Shown: piece after piece, positions 20,290-34,400 of the stretch
How positions within the stretch are numbered: the first letter of the stretch is position 1
How the letters are laid out: the number at the start of each line of letters is the position of its first letter
Source of the DNA: Tubiluchus corallicola
Taxonomy: Eukaryota; Priapulida; Priapulimorpha; Priapulimorphida; Tubiluchidae
DNA length: 64,000 nt
Direction of reading: 5' to 3'
NCBI GenBank assembly: GCA_030141605.1
Contig: JAQGDQ010000016.1
Location: 70,001-134,000, forward strand
The notes under the pieces: model-generated
The model's input: the letters and a program-made list of their open reading frames with translations, nothing else
Database searches by the model: none
Told to the model about the DNA's origin: nothing
Position numbers and translations under genes: made by a program

Positions 20290-21465
20290 ATGAATTAATT
20301 TCTTCTGTGTTGGCAATTGTAAACTTTAGCCAAAAATTCTACATATTTCTTATGGCGTCATTTCCTTATAACATTTCGTTAAATCACATACTTTGCATAA
20401 CAAATTCATATTGAATTTAATTGGCATTGATCAGCTTCAGGTAAAGAAAGTTTTCGTAGAATTAATTAAATAAATTTTCCATTAATTTTACAAAGTTAGT
20501 TCTTTTGCTCAGAAGTTTGCTCCTCGTCTTCACAAATACATGATCGGGGCCTGATTTTGATTTTGTAGGCCCCTGGGCTACAGATACTTTGAGGCCCCGT
20601 CCCCATTGATAATCACCAAAAGCGTGAATGTCGGATTCTTCAAATCAGTTTATTCAACTTTTACAACATAATGCCAACTTTAGGAACTCATTGATGAGTG
20701 AAAGCCTAACGAAACAAAAAGAGAAGAAAGATTGTGATATTTACAAAATTAAAATAAGTTTTTGAAATATTGAATATAATACGTACAAATTACAATAAAT
20801 AAATTACCAGTGAGTTGGAACAATGCACAAAAAACAATTCTAGTGTATTACTATACAGAGAACTTTTAAAAGAGATAATTCAGCACATACTTCTACTATT
20901 CTGTAGTATCTTTTCAAAGCAAATTAATTCACTTAATTTCTGGATATCCCTGGGCTGTAGCCTATGAAGCCTGTGCCTTAATCCGGCTCTGTACATAATC
21001 AGCTGTCTGCTAGGCCGACCTGGTACAAATGCTTTTTAAATTTTCCCTGCTCAACGAGGAATGAAATTGCGGTTAAAACTATAATTGACAAGGTCCCATT
21101 ATTTTGTTATTTTTATATAAATCTTCCCAAGTAGGCCAGTGCATGGTGACTCGGTGGAAAGGCCTACAACAGAAGGGTGCAGATGAACACAGTCTCAAGA
21201 AAATTCCTTGTAAGTAACTGCTTGGGCTTAGGTTTAAACTTAATGTCTTACAAAGGAAGTTTCTTAGATTAGTAGCAGTAGTATATTAGCATCTTTATTT
21301 GCCAAAGAATAATTGAGAATCACAACAAAATATTAAGATACTCAATAAGAAAAGTTAAGAACATATATTGTTGGAGACGAATGTGCAAAAAATAAAATAT
21401 AATTTGAAACTTAAACTTTACATATTTCACATATTTTTAAACCGACTATTAGCAAAATTAAGTCG
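20290..21465. other. Non-coding stretch
   Basis: No exon recognised. At 20545-20615 a 'ggggcctgattttgatt...ggcccctgggc' segment resembles the 'gggcccc' repeats near 840 and 1320. Confidence 0.35.
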
Positions 21466-21965
21466 TTTAATGTGACCTGGGGTAAATGAATTCTGCTTTA
21501 ATGTGTAAGTTGTCATGTTGGTAAGTTGGATACTCAAATCTTGATATCATTAATGCTTTTATTTTGGTTTTGAAAGCGGTTAGTGATTTAATACGTTTGA
21601 TTTCGTGTGGCAGTGAATTCCAGACCTGGATAGCGTTTCCTGCTATTGAATTGTTTCCAAAGTGATTGTTTGTTCTAGTTTTTTTTCAAATTAGATGTTC
21701 TAGCGTTTAATTCGGGATTTATGAGTAGTGCTAATTTGTTACTTTCGAATGGAATACGTAAATTATTTATACATTTGAAAATGAATAATACATGTACTAA
21801 ACCCATGTATATGCAACGCTTCCTGGATTGATCTCCATTCATCGAAATGTTACAGTCTTCAGTTTTCATGTTGTTGACTTTAAGATTTCTTTTTTTCCAG
21901 TAATTTAAGGCAACACTTTTTAGCGGAATCTGTGCGAAATTTTGGAATACTAATCCTTCCAATGA
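21466..21965 (-). mobile_element. LINE ORF2 C-terminal relic
   Basis: The minus strand encodes FGNNSIAGNAIQVWNSLPHE and then AEFIYPR, with LVHVLFIFKCINNLRIPFES upstream. This matches the C-terminal pattern of the LINE relic at 53610-54275. It is dead, with frame breaks. Confidence 0.8.
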
Positions 21966-22788
21966 TCTTTTTATTACTTATTTATTTGTTTTATTTACCA
22001 TTTAGTCGTATGTTTTGTCCAAACAATATAATCATGTTAATGAATTAGTACCAAAAAAAAGAATGCAGCATTTATAACGCTCTCACACAGCATACAAAAA
22101 GAAAACTAGATACAACGATTCCAATGAAATAGTACATAGAAATGAGACATTAGTATTTATTCAAGTATATCGTACAGTTCTACGTAATTTGAAAACCGAA
22201 CTTGTTATTTTCATGGGCATCTAAAATGTCTAAAAAATATACAGTATTTATGTTCTCAATATTAAGACTATATTCGCGTTTACTGATATTTTTTAAAACT
22301 CTCTTCAAATTTGAGTTATCAAATGGTAGCATGAGTTTCTAACTGCAAATTAAATGCTGGAATGGAAGAAACAGAGATGTTAGCGTTACGAGCAAAAAAG
22401 CTGATTAGAGAATTACTGCTACACAAAGTTTTTACATACACACTTTACAAAACGTTTATGAAATGCCACACTGGGATGATTGGTATTGCATACAACGGTA
22501 ACAGATAGCGATGACTACTATATGGCAAATTTTAACTAAATTTTTCTCTCGTCGATATTCTAAGTAGTGTTAATATTTTCGATATTGCGAATGTTAAGTT
22601 TCCACGTTTGAGAACCGTAAAATGATTGACGACACGTCTGGAATATTTTACTTTTCAGTTTAGAACTAACAAAATAGATAGTTGCAATAACACTGTTGGT
22701 ATAGCTGATCACATTTTCAATAAACACGTAACTAATCATAAAGTGATCTGTACATGACCTGACTCTGACTATGACTGTCAGAATAATG
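21966..22788. other. Non-coding stretch
   Basis: No gene recognised; AT-rich sequence with scattered stops in all frames. Confidence 0.35.
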
Positions 22789-22892
22789 GTCACAATACAT
22801 TTTTTAACAATACTGTTACTTAATCACAATACATTTTTAACAATACTGTTCGTTAATCACAATACATTTCTAACAATGCTGTTACTTAATGT
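22789..22892. repeat. Three tandem copies of a 35-bp unit
   Basis: 'cacaatacatttttaacaat' then 'actgttacttaat' repeats three times with few changes. Confidence 0.85.
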
Positions 22893-23297
22893 TATATACC
22901 TAATAACAGATTCATGCTATACTATTTGCGCTTGAAAGTAAGTTCTATAGATCCTAGTTTTCTTATGCCGCGCGAGTTGCTTTGTTGATTTTCATTGGTT
23001 GTTTTTGATTGTTTACTAGAACGCATTTTTCCATTGCTCATTTGGCGTTCTAGAATTTTTTAGTCTGTGAAGAAGTAACGTCTCGATTTTTCCTTGATGC
23101 ACTTTGCCGTATCTCCCGAATGTGCAATCTTACGTTTGAGATTTTCTCATGCCGGTTGGGTCTCTGGTTGAGCTGGAGAGGAAAGATGTTAAAGAGACGC
23201 GTGCGGTTAGTAATCTCTCTTCTTTTTTGTACATGTAAGTATGTTTAGTCCCTACTAGGAGTTACTTAGAAAGTTCTATAATTGTCTCCCTTAAAAC

Positions 23298-23785
23298 TGG
23301 TTTCGCCTCACGTGAATCGTTAAATTAGTGTTGCCTTACGTGAATCGTTAAATATGTGTTGCCTTACATGAATCGCAAAACTACTGTTACCTCACGTGAA
23401 TCGCAAAACTAGTGTTGCCTCACCAGAAACGTAAAATTAGTGTTAACTCACGTGAATGGTTAAATTTGTGTTACCTCACGTGAATCGCAAAACTAGTGTT
23501 ACCTAACGCGAATCGCAAAGCTAGTGTTACCTCACATGAAGCACGAAACTAGTGTTACCTAACGCACATCGCAAAACTAGTTTTACCTAACGTGAATCGC
23601 AAAATTAGTGTTACCTAACGCGAATCGCAAAGCTAATGTTGCCTCACGTGAATGGCAAAACTAGTGTTACCTAACGCACATAGCAAAACTAGTGTTGCTT
23701 CACATGAACCACAAAACTAGTGTTGCCTCACGTGAACCGCAAAACTAGTATTACCTAACATGAATCGTAAAATTAAATTTGCGTC
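23298..23785. repeat. Tandem array, about 32-bp unit with CACGTG
   Basis: About 15 copies of a unit like 'cctcacgtgaatcgcaaaac' then 'tagtgtta'. Many units carry the palindrome CACGTG; others are altered to aacgcgaa or acatgaa. It lies about 1.4 kb upstream of the first Ig exon found. Confidence 0.9.
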
Positions 23786-24004
23786 ACTTGAACTGCCACA
23801 CAACAACCACCCGAACAACGCTAAAGGTCCTCGTACCTTCTGTTCATTTAATAATTACACTATTAATTTTATACTACCAATTAATTTCACAGTAACACCA
23901 TATTTAGTTTGAACCAAAGAATCCAGGTAAAAAAGTCTCAGGTGAAAACTCACAGGCAAAATGTCACAGGAAAAAAGTCACAGTAAAAAGTCAAAGGAGA
24001 AAAC

Positions 24005-24115
24005 TAGGTTTCTGGGTTAGGGACATAGGGTTAGGGTCAAATGCCGAATCCTAACCCTAAGCCTAAGCCGAAGAGTAACCCCTAACTCCCTACTCCTAAC
24101 CCTATGCCTGAGCAG
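24005..24115. repeat. Telomere-like repeat changing strand
   Basis: 'gggttagggacatagggtta' is followed by 'cctaaccctaagcctaagcc', so TTAGGG-type and CCCTAA-type runs face each other. Confidence 0.75.
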
Positions 24116-25156
24116 TTGAACAAATCGCGATTTTTTTGCACGTACATGTAACGCAGCCATATATAAATAATGTTATAAATATGTACAAGTCATGTACTGC
24201 CATTTAATAACTGGTTCAAAATGTTTTTTATTTCTTTAACTGTTCACAGTTCTTAAATATATTATGATTGACTTGAATATTTTTGTTTGACTACCTGCTT
24301 TCTTATCTTTTTGCTTCCTTGTCAGTTTTTTTCATACCTTTGGTTTATGCTAATCTAAACGATACACAACACTTTCTATATTTATGCACTACTTAGTTTG
24401 TTACTAATTACTTTAGTTACTAAAGTTACTGGCGTAGAATACGTCAGGTTGTTCTGTCACTTTTTGGGTAAGTAAAAAACTGCTCCACTATTTTATTTTA
24501 TTTTACTTTTACTATCCATAGGCACAATTCTACCATCGCATACCAGTGAGATAATAAATTTACGTAAGGTTATAAAATGTATAAAGTGGATCCAAAATAC
24601 GTCAAGAAAATTAAAACGTTAAAACCAGTGAGTTTTCAATTTTAATTAAAATTCAAACATTTCAAATTCAAATTCAAAATAATATGTAGACTTAACATCA
24701 TAATCACATTAATTGGCACACAATTTTGAAATACAATATATAATTAATAAAGCAAAAAAATAATTATGTAAAAATGATCACCGTTTTTAAAAAAAGACAA
24801 TGAATGGAGACCTAAAAAGTCGTGGCTTGTGGCAGGCCACCCCTAAGTGTTTTTACAATAATTTTATGAAACAGTATAATTTTAGCTGTAAGGTATTTCC
24901 GTATATTTTGTACACTACTATTCTAATATTAAAAGCTACTGCTTCTTCCAAGGAAACATTAAACTGTTGTGACCAATGTTCTTATTTTAGAGTTACTTAG
25001 TTATAAATAGAGATTTAAAAAAAACTTTTTATATTTCGATTTAAAGATTGACACAGTTTCGATAGTCTAACAAGTGAGTGTTCAATTCACAATTTATGCA
25101 AATAAACTCATGAAATTATGAAGACTATTCAATAATGCATGATTATTTCTTTTCAG

Positions 25157-25477
25157 ATATGGAAGGACAGCAGATATTTAAAAAAGAACCAAGGGATCAT
25201 GTCGTTCTAGAAGGTGACAGCATCGTATTAGACTGTGTATTAAATGAGTCGATTCATTATGACACAGTTGTTTGGTGGCAAAATAAGCAAGTTATCGATC
25301 CGGAAAACATACAAAACATGGATTTTGTGAGTGATAATCAGCACAAAACCGGTGATTGGAGTATTAGTATCTCGAACATCTCTACATCTCATGGTGACGG
25401 TATATACTACTGCCAATGCATTGATTCTTCCTCGAAACCACTTGCAGATTCGTCTAGGGCAAAGATTATTGTCTTCA
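25157..25477 (+). CDS. Ig receptor exon, domain 1 (V-like)
   Basis: Acceptor ttcttttcag; donor GTAAGT at 25478. A complete domain of about 107 residues with Cys, Trp and the D-G-x-Y-Y-C motif. Confidence 0.9.
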
Positions 25478-28400
25478 GTAAGTGAGACTATCAATTCTAG
25501 TGACTTTTCAGAAGTTTTCTAACAGCGCATTCAGACTACTAGCAGAGTTTTCTCGCCAAATAACTGACAAAGGCGTTAAGACTAGAGAGTAAAACTTGCT
25601 GCGAGTTACTCTCCGACAGTAAGCATGAGCTTATTCTCTATTCACTCGCAGCAACTGTTGGAGAGTTTGCAATAACTTGCCGACAGTAACTCGCAAAGCA
25701 GTTCACACTTGAACACACAGTTACTGCGAGTTGATTTTTACCGAGCTACTGCCTAATGCGAATTGTGCCGAGTTATTCTCGACACTTCACGCAGTGAATA
25801 GAGAGTAAACTCGTGCTTACTATCAGAAAGTAACTTTCTCGTCTAGGTGCATTTGTCAGTTACTTGGCAAAAAAACTCGCTAGTTTGTAGGCGATACAAA
25901 ACTGTCAACGAACATGCAGCAGCGCAGCGATTGTAGTAGTCACCAATGACTACCGACTTCTTTCTTTACAGAATGTGGGAACATCACAAGTGAGGTAAAC
26001 GGTGAGGCTCACACAGAAGAAATTGTGACACTGGCAGCCGATGATGCTTCAAACACATTTGTCTGTCGAATAGAAGACTGTCAGTATGAACCTCTTATTA
26101 AGTGGTTTTTAAGTAAGTTATAAAACGTTGGAAAAGTTCAGCCGATTCCCATTACTAAGCTTTGTCATTATTCCAGGCATTCACAAGGCAAATTTTATAA
26201 GTTGTCGCACATTTCATTTGCGATTCTTAATTTAAACCACCACAATAATAATTTAATATGTGCTGCGACCTGCATTTGAAATTATTTTTATTTAACTGTG
26301 TGAAGTTTAACCCAGGCTGTGGCATTGGTCTGTGCTGCACAGTCACCTGCACCTGCTGGGCTTCCCATATATGATAGTGTTGATTGCTAGTGTGTTTTAC
26401 TAGCCAATCAGGTAAGCTCAGTGGGTGCATGTGACTTGTGTAGCTCTGCCAAGGCCAGCTAGGGTTTCTTTGTTCTTGAGCATTGCAGTTGAATAGTCAC
26501 AATGTGTCTTCTTTCCTGTAAATAATAGTGTAATAAATGTAAACAGAAATAAAGTCTTTCACAGTTCAACACAACTTCATAATCTTTGTTTCAACCAGCA
26601 GAGTGAACCAGTCTACACTAGCTTCAGTCTAATATTATATTTTAAGCTCTCTACAAATTTAATCCTTCTGTCCTGCTAGCTAAAAGTTTCTACTTAAGTT
26701 TAATACAAAAATGTTATTCTCTTTACAAAAAACTGATTAAAGTTGAAATAGTGACAATATGATTGAGAAACAGATTTACTAATGCGTTATTGTGTTAATG
26801 CAAAAACGAAAAAGATTATGTTGTTCCAGCACAACATCATTTTCCCTTCAGTTCAAAGCAAAAACACAGGAAGCGGCTTATCTATCACTAAGCTACGATG
26901 TAACTTTTTGGCTTTGTCAGGAGCAAACAAAATGTCGTGCAGGAAGAAAGTCATGTTCTTTCGTAACGTTGTTAGAGTTCAGTATGCAATGCATAGTTCG
27001 TAGAACGTCAATCAACCAGCGGGGGTACTGGAAAAGAAAAGTTTAATGTATTAGTAAATCATTACTACCTTAAACCAAGGATTATTGTGGAAATTTGGAA
27101 AAAAACAATTTATTAAAAATAGCAGTTGTGCTCAGTTAAAAAATTACGAGAATGTTGATATCAAGTACAGTTCGTCTACAGGTTGTTCTGTAAGCGCATG
27201 TCCAGCTTTGCACAAACAGAAAGCGTCGATAATTGTTTTTGTTGGCCGCGATAATTGACTTCTAACATAATGTCAATCATTTTCGCTGGCTACCCAATCA
27301 GCGTGCAAGTTTTGTTTCACCCGTTGGGTCGTTGTACGTTTTAGCTTTAGAAGATGTATTTCATCTTCATTCGATATTAATTTACCTAAAATGCAGCAAC
27401 TAAAGTATCTTTTGTCAATTTCCACAACTGCAGTGCTTTCAGAAGAATCACTTAGACATTAAATTCACCATAATGACAATACAGGAACATTTCTGATAGG
27501 TTCAGGGCATCGAACAGAATGGAAGACGGCACTAGGCGATGAATTTGTAACTCATCGTGTCTTTAATGCGGACAACAACAGGGTTACAGTTGAGAGTTTA
27601 CTGCAGAATTACACATTTGCACCTGGTAAAGATGGCGACAATGGAAAATTGCTGTCGTGTTACGCATTTGTACGTAATTTGACAGTTGAATCGTTGCGTA
27701 TTGACAAAAGGCTCAACGTTGAATGTAAGTTTGTTATGTAACTTTATGTTCAAGTAGTATCAAATTAGATAAATTAAACTAACTAAACTAGTATAATTGG
27801 ACTAAAAAGCAAGAAACAGGTATACTCATTACTTTGAATGACGGCAGTGATTATGGTGACGATAAAAGTGGTGATGATTATGACGATTGCGATGATGATC
27901 GTGATAATGATGGTGATGATGGTGATAGTGGCATTGATGTTCTTGTTGTTGTTCGTGAAGATGATGATGATGATAGTGATGACGATGAGGAAGATGATGA
28001 TGGTGATGATGATAATGATATTGAGAAAGACGGCTGCGTTGTATTAAAATAATTGAATTTACTGCAATAGATATGATGTCAGTTAATATTTCGTTATCGG
28101 ATGGAGCACCTGATGAAGTTCAACTGTTGTCTGGCAGCAGTATGTCCCTAGAGTGCGATGTTGATGCAAACCCTGAACCAGAGTACGAGTGGACAATGTC
28201 AAAATCTCAGGAAATCGTGCGTGAAAGATTCTTTAGAAAGCAACACATGAGCTTGAATGATGGAGGTACTTACACTTGCAAAGCTTGGAACGTATACGGA
28301 AAGAGTCAGGACACGATAACCGTAACTATTATTAGTAAGTTATTCAAGGTCTCTGTCACTATCATTTGGCTTTGAACAATTAACTATTAAGAAACTGACT

Positions 28401-31400
28401 GTTATTTTGGTTTGCCTAAGACTTACTTTGAATGCAACTTTGCTTTTCGTTGCGTTTTAGTTTCTTTTCTTGGCTAACAACAAAACCTAATGCACCTTCG
28501 CAGCACTTTACTGATAGTGGAAATGGCACTAATGCCTATTTGTACATAATAAACAAATGTACGTTACACTGTTGTTTTTTAATTTACAGTAACTTAGTGT
28601 AGTTTATACTGATTTCTTTTCTGTTTGTTTGACGTGTATATGAAGGGAAAATGATCTCAAATGACAAAAGTGTTTTTATATATTTTGAAATACTTTTTTT
28701 GGTATCTTTTTTTGCTTATTGCATAAACCTTGAGATTTTTAAATTATTATTTAAATACTGGAGGTTACTTGTTACGGTTATATAGTAATCTGTACTTCAA
28801 TTTTCGCTTTCACAAAAGTTTACAACACGCACATGAAATGTTTGTTCTGTTCAAAATTCTGTTCGTTTGTGACGTCATCACTAGCTAGCTCGCCCACCAT
28901 TGATTAAGTTTTTAACCTATTATGCTTTGGCATCATGTGCTAAAATATATAAATTTTACCACACTTCAAAATAGGATAGGATGTAATAAATCGTCCTGTT
29001 TTGATTTGTTATGGTTTTACAAACAGTAAGTTGTTTATCATCAAGAAAGAACTTATAATATTGTGATATTATAAGGAAAGAAAAGAAACTGTTCTGAAAA
29101 AATAAGCATGTCAAGTATATGACAGAGCCAAGAAACTCTTGTAATCTAGGTCATTAAATGTTAATTAGGTCACACGAAAATTTGATGCTAATTTTTCTTT
29201 AAAGTTTGGCCATCTAATTACAGGCTCAGCGGGTCATGTTACAACACACTGGGCAGAAGTTTTTCAAAGGACCAAATTCTCTGTAACATTTTGTTTGTCA
29301 TCTGTATTTGTCTCCGCCAGATGGGATGCACCACTTGGTCTTAACCACACCCACCCTGGTATATTGAGAAAAGATGGGTTTTTTTCTGTTTTAACAAAAC
29401 ATGGAGCAGCTAATTGTTATACTGTTGATCTCGTCATAAAGAAATTGACCTTTAGTGATATTACAGACTTTGCTTTAATGATTGCTGGAATGTCAGAGCT
29501 GAAGAGTCGTGTTTTGCAGATATTTTGTAAGTTTATCTTTGCATTATTGTAATTTGTACAACTTCGGTGCATTCTTATTACCTTAACTTCAACTTTACTG
29601 TCCTGTCCTGTCCTGTCCTGTCCTGTCCTGTCCTGTCCTGTCATGCCCTGTCCTGTCCTGCTTTGTCCTGTTCTGTCATCTCCTGTTTTGTCCTTTTAAA
29701 CGTAGAGAACTTTTGCTGCAGTTAATGTGAGTGATTTTGAAAACAGACTATAGCCTCAGTCGTTTTTTAGAGTTCTTTTGATAACAGACTATAATCTCTG
29801 TCGTTTTTTAAAGTGCTTTTGGAAACAGACCATAGTCTCGGTCGTTTTTAGAGTGCTTTTGAAAACAGACTATAGTCTCGGTCGTTTTTAGAGTGCTTTT
29901 GAAAACAGACCATAATCTCGGTCGTTTTTAGAGTGCTTTTGAAAACAGACCATTGTCTCGGTCGTTTTTAGAGTGCTTTTGAAAACAGACTATAGTCTCG
30001 ATCGTTTTTAGAGTGCTTTTGAAAACAGACTATAGTCTCGGTCGTTTTTAGAGTGCTTTTGAAAACAGACTATAGTCTCGGTCGTTTTTAGAGTGCTTTT
30101 GAAAACAGACTATAGTCTCGGTCGTTTTTAGAGTGCTTTTGAAAACAGACCATAGTCTCGGTCGTTTTTAGAGTGCTTTTGAAAACAGACCATAGTCTCA
30201 GTCGTTTTTAGAGTGCTTTTGAAAACAGACTATAGTCTCGGTCGTTTTTAGAGTGCTTTTGAAAACAGACTATAGCCTCAGTCGGTTCTTAGAGTGCTTT
30301 TGAAAACAGACCATAGTCTCAGTCGGTTTTTAGAGTGCTCTTGAAAACAGACTATAGCCTCAGTCGTTTTTAGAGTGCTTTTGAAAACAGACCATAGTCT
30401 CGGTCGTTTTTAGAGTGCTTTTGAAAACAGACTATAGTCTCGGTCGTTTTTAGATTGCTTTTGAAAACAGACCATAGTCTCAGTCGTTTTTAGAGTGCTT
30501 TTGAACACAGACCATAGTCTCAGTCGGTTTTTAGAGTGCTTTTGAAAACAGACTATAGCCTCAGTCGTTTTCTAGTTATGAAACGATAGCAGTTTACCAC
30601 CCAGTTTAAAGTTTGGTCAACAATTGATATCAAATTTTTTTTTTTCGTTTTTTATTCCCTGTTTTGCAGTATGTTATAATTATATTAATTATTTTTGTTT
30701 CGAATTGTTGCACAAATCAGATCTGGTTTGCATAAGTTACATTACAGTTGGGTTAATTTATACTGTTCAGCGAAATTGTATAGCACACTACGTCATTTAA
30801 AATCTCAGCACACTAAACGATGAAATACATTAAAATTCGTAAGATGCACAGAAATTTAAAATACATTAAAAAAATGAAGAGTCATAAATATTAAAAATTA
30901 AAAAAAATTAAAAAAATGAGTGGGCACAATCTGCTACTAAATCCGCGTTTTAAGAGTAAATTGTTCCTTTTCAATTTTACTGATCACTAAAAATTAGCCA
31001 AGTTCACACTTACTCGCAATCGGGTACCTTTTTAACGTACAGCCAAGCACAAAACGTAAAACCTAAAATGGTCAAAGGTTAAGTGTACCAGACAACGCAT
31101 TTATGTACACTTGACAACGCCTCGCAGCTCATGCTATTGTTATACTAACAGTGTTCTGCAGATAACTAGAATCTTACCTAGTTCATTTTTTCTTGGTCCC
31201 AAGCAAGTTCCTGTTAATAAATCAGCCTACGCACAGACTAATGCATAGTTAAGAAAATTTCTCATAAAACAACTGGCGTTACTGAACCGGTGCGACAGAC
31301 GGTTCCGCTTTCCCCACACGTCCTGTGATGGTGTAGTTAAGACGCATTGCTGTGGTACACTTAACCTTTGACCTGCAACAACGGCGGCACTGCGTTGTAT

Positions 31401-34400
31401 TGAAGTCTGTCTTGTAATTCTCGTAATCTTTTCCTGAAATAATGAATATTTTTTTAAAAAAGGCGTTCCCGTTTCTGCAAATGAGTCTGCCACACCTGCT
31501 ACAACTTTCCCAAGTGAACTTTTTGGAGAAGTGGACTTGAAATTTACATTCTGTTGTCGTCCGAAATTCGTAACAGCAAAGTGGATCTGGAGCGACGGAA
31601 GCATAAATCTTCCACCGTCGGATCCACGTGGAAACGATGGTGATCGCTTTACCGCAAGGATTGGAGTTTTTAATAACACTTGCTACGAAGCGGTGCTGGA
31701 GATACGACCTGTGCGCAGAACCGACTTGAGAACTTACACGTTGATTGTCAACAATGGAAAAACTGATGTAAAATTTGTAGCTGTCGTTGGTAAGTTGCAG
31801 AATACTTTACATAAACATAAAACCTTTTGTAATAGTTAACGTATTGTATATAACGATATCAATATATACATATATTTACAATAATGACATCATATGTACA
31901 TGCCTCTATTCCCAGGCGACATTTTTACAATTTTTTGGGTATAGCATGGAATTTATATAGGAATAACTTGCAGACTGGACTAGAGAGAGAAGGAGAAAGA
32001 AGAAAAAATACATATACAGGTAGCTAGACAGATAGACAGACAGAGGGAGAGAGAGAGAGAGAGAGAGGGGGGGAGAGATTTTGATCAAAAACGGGCGAAT
32101 TCAAAAATACCTGTTTCCTAAATCCTGCAGAAGGATAGACCTTCCTGGCTAACATTGTCCAGTCGAGAAGGCGCCAGATGCACTAAATACAATCTGTCTA
32201 TCCATTTATCTATTCGTCCATCCGTCCGTCTGTCCGCCCGTCCGTCCGTCTGTCCGTCCGTCCGTCCGTCCATCCATCCATCAATCCATCCATCCGTCCA
32301 TCCATCCATACATCCGTCCACCCATCTATTCACCGGGCGTCCAATGCACTAAATACAATTTTTAGAGTGCAGTTCTGACATTTGGACTTTTTTTCAGAAA
32401 GGACTCATTTCAGCAGAATGGTGAGAATCATTTTCGTTGTCATGTGCGTCATGATTTTCGCTGTTGTAATTCCTATCGTGGTTGTTTATGTTTATGCCCA
32501 GCGACTTTGGTGTTTTAAAGGTATGTGCAACATCAGTCTAATAATTATATGTGAGCTCTCTCTCCACTGAGACTTACGTATGATCATTGACACGAACGAA
32601 ATGATGAATGTCGTTTAAAGTCTCAAATTTAGTCCCTTTCTTTTAGTAATTTTTGCGTTAACAGGCCTCATCAGCTGAACAGACTTGTACTACTAATCTA
32701 CTAACCTACTAACCTTTAGTACTATGCTCTCTCAGGTTAGTAGCCTTAACTGACATGTTCTACTAACCCAAGGCAGCGTAGCACTAACCCCTCTCAGGGT
32801 AGCAGCACAAGTCTGTTAAGCTTTTTTTCAAACGGAAAATTAATTGTGTTTGTGCCTTAGAACGCAGCAAAATGTGAGCCTATAACATGTAGACATGAAC
32901 ATTATAAATCTCCCTAATAAGCCTTTTTACAGTTCCGTTGCGCGTATGGGCAGTTGTTGTAGGCCAAAGGCACAGCAGCGCATCTTACCTACAACCGTCA
33001 CGTGATGTGTGGGAAAAGCAAAGCCGTTTTTCGCCTCAGTTCATTAACTTCAGTTGTTTTTGCATGAACTTTACTTAATTATGCATTAGTCTGCGCGATG
33101 TAGAGTGATTTACTAGCAGTATCTTGCTTGGAACTAGAAAAAATGAACTAGGTAAGGGTCCAGGTAGCTGTTAAAACGGTTACTATTACAGCAGTTTGGG
33201 GGCACCACTCAATAACAAACGTATTTTTTAACTTACTGACAAGATACAGTAATTTTAAATTTTACTTAGTTAGTGATCGAGGTGTGTGCTACGAATGCTC
33301 TGATTATTTTCTCATACTTTACACAATGTTTTCTACACTTGTTTCAAATAACGTATCGTCAAAATGGCTGCGTCTAACGGTCATCTCGGTAGTTTTATAC
33401 AGCGTTATTGACGACGCAAGTCTAATTTGTAAAAAGGCAGTATGTAAGTGGTATAAAATTTCAGACGAATTTTTTAAGCTTTATGTAAGTTGAGGGTTTT
33501 CTTGTGCTTTAAAGATTCGTTTAATTTGTTTGTTAAAACAGCGCATCTTTCTGTTGTATAAGGTCATTACAACATTTCATCAATAAGCTTTTCACTCCAT
33601 TCTTATCTGTGCGTCAAAAGAAAAATTTTGAAATAAAAAAAGTTACTGTTGAAACAACATCCCACATTCCTACTAAGCATATTCTTAAGTAATTACTTAC
33701 TTGAGTTCATTCCAATTACAGTCGTAACTTTCATTCGTTTTGATCATAACTTTAGATACTTTTGTAACATTTCACTACTCATAGACGTGGATAGACATAT
33801 GCCTTGGACGTAGACGCATTCCTATATGCGTAGTTTACTGATGTTTGTGAATTGTTGACTGTACTTATGACTTAAACACGAATCCACACATAATCACAAA
33901 CATCAGTAAACTACCCATACAGGAATTCGTCTACGTCTTGGCATATGTCTACCCACGTCTATGAGTAGTGAAATGTTACACAAGTATCTAAAGTATCCAC
34001 ACATAAGTCATTTATTTCGTGTAATACATTTACAACAATTGGTGTAACAGAGGTGTTTGTTTGTGTCGACAGCTCATGCGTGAGCACAGCGGTAAATTTG
34101 AAACTTGAATTTCTATCTTGAAACTTGCCTAGTTTTATTACAACACACTGAATATCTTACTGTAGCGCTTCAATTTTTGCTTTCGCAAACACCTGCAACG
34201 CACTCATGGATGTTTTTGCTGTTGGAAATTGTCATCAATAGGTGGGCTTGCCCACCGTTAATTAAGTTTTTAATCTATAATTTAATCAGAAACGCTATTA
34301 TCAGTATTAATTGTGTTGAAATGTATACTTTTTATCGGATTTGAAAATTGGGTAGTATATGAAAAATCATTCTGTCTTCTTTGTGGTTTGAGATACCTGT

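Noticed and set aside
23298-23785. CRISPR-like array
   Set aside because: Units are contiguous tandem repeats without unique spacers, in an animal genome.
24360-24470. Possible signal-peptide exon for the Ig receptor, with a GTAAGT donor at 24469
   Set aside because: The hydrophobic frame (ALLSLLLITLVTKVTG) has no in-frame ATG before an upstream stop and no supported acceptor.
24800-25000. 66-codon frame with a hydrophobic stretch just before the first Ig exon
   Set aside because: No suitable phase-1 donor follows the hydrophobic part, and the area resembles a dispersed repeat also seen near 58540-58660.
27834-28052. Asp-rich and Met-rich frames
   Set aside because: Trinucleotide repeat in an intron of the Ig gene.
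29735-30575. CRISPR-like array
   Set aside because: The whole 40-bp unit is conserved with no variable spacer; it is a minisatellite.
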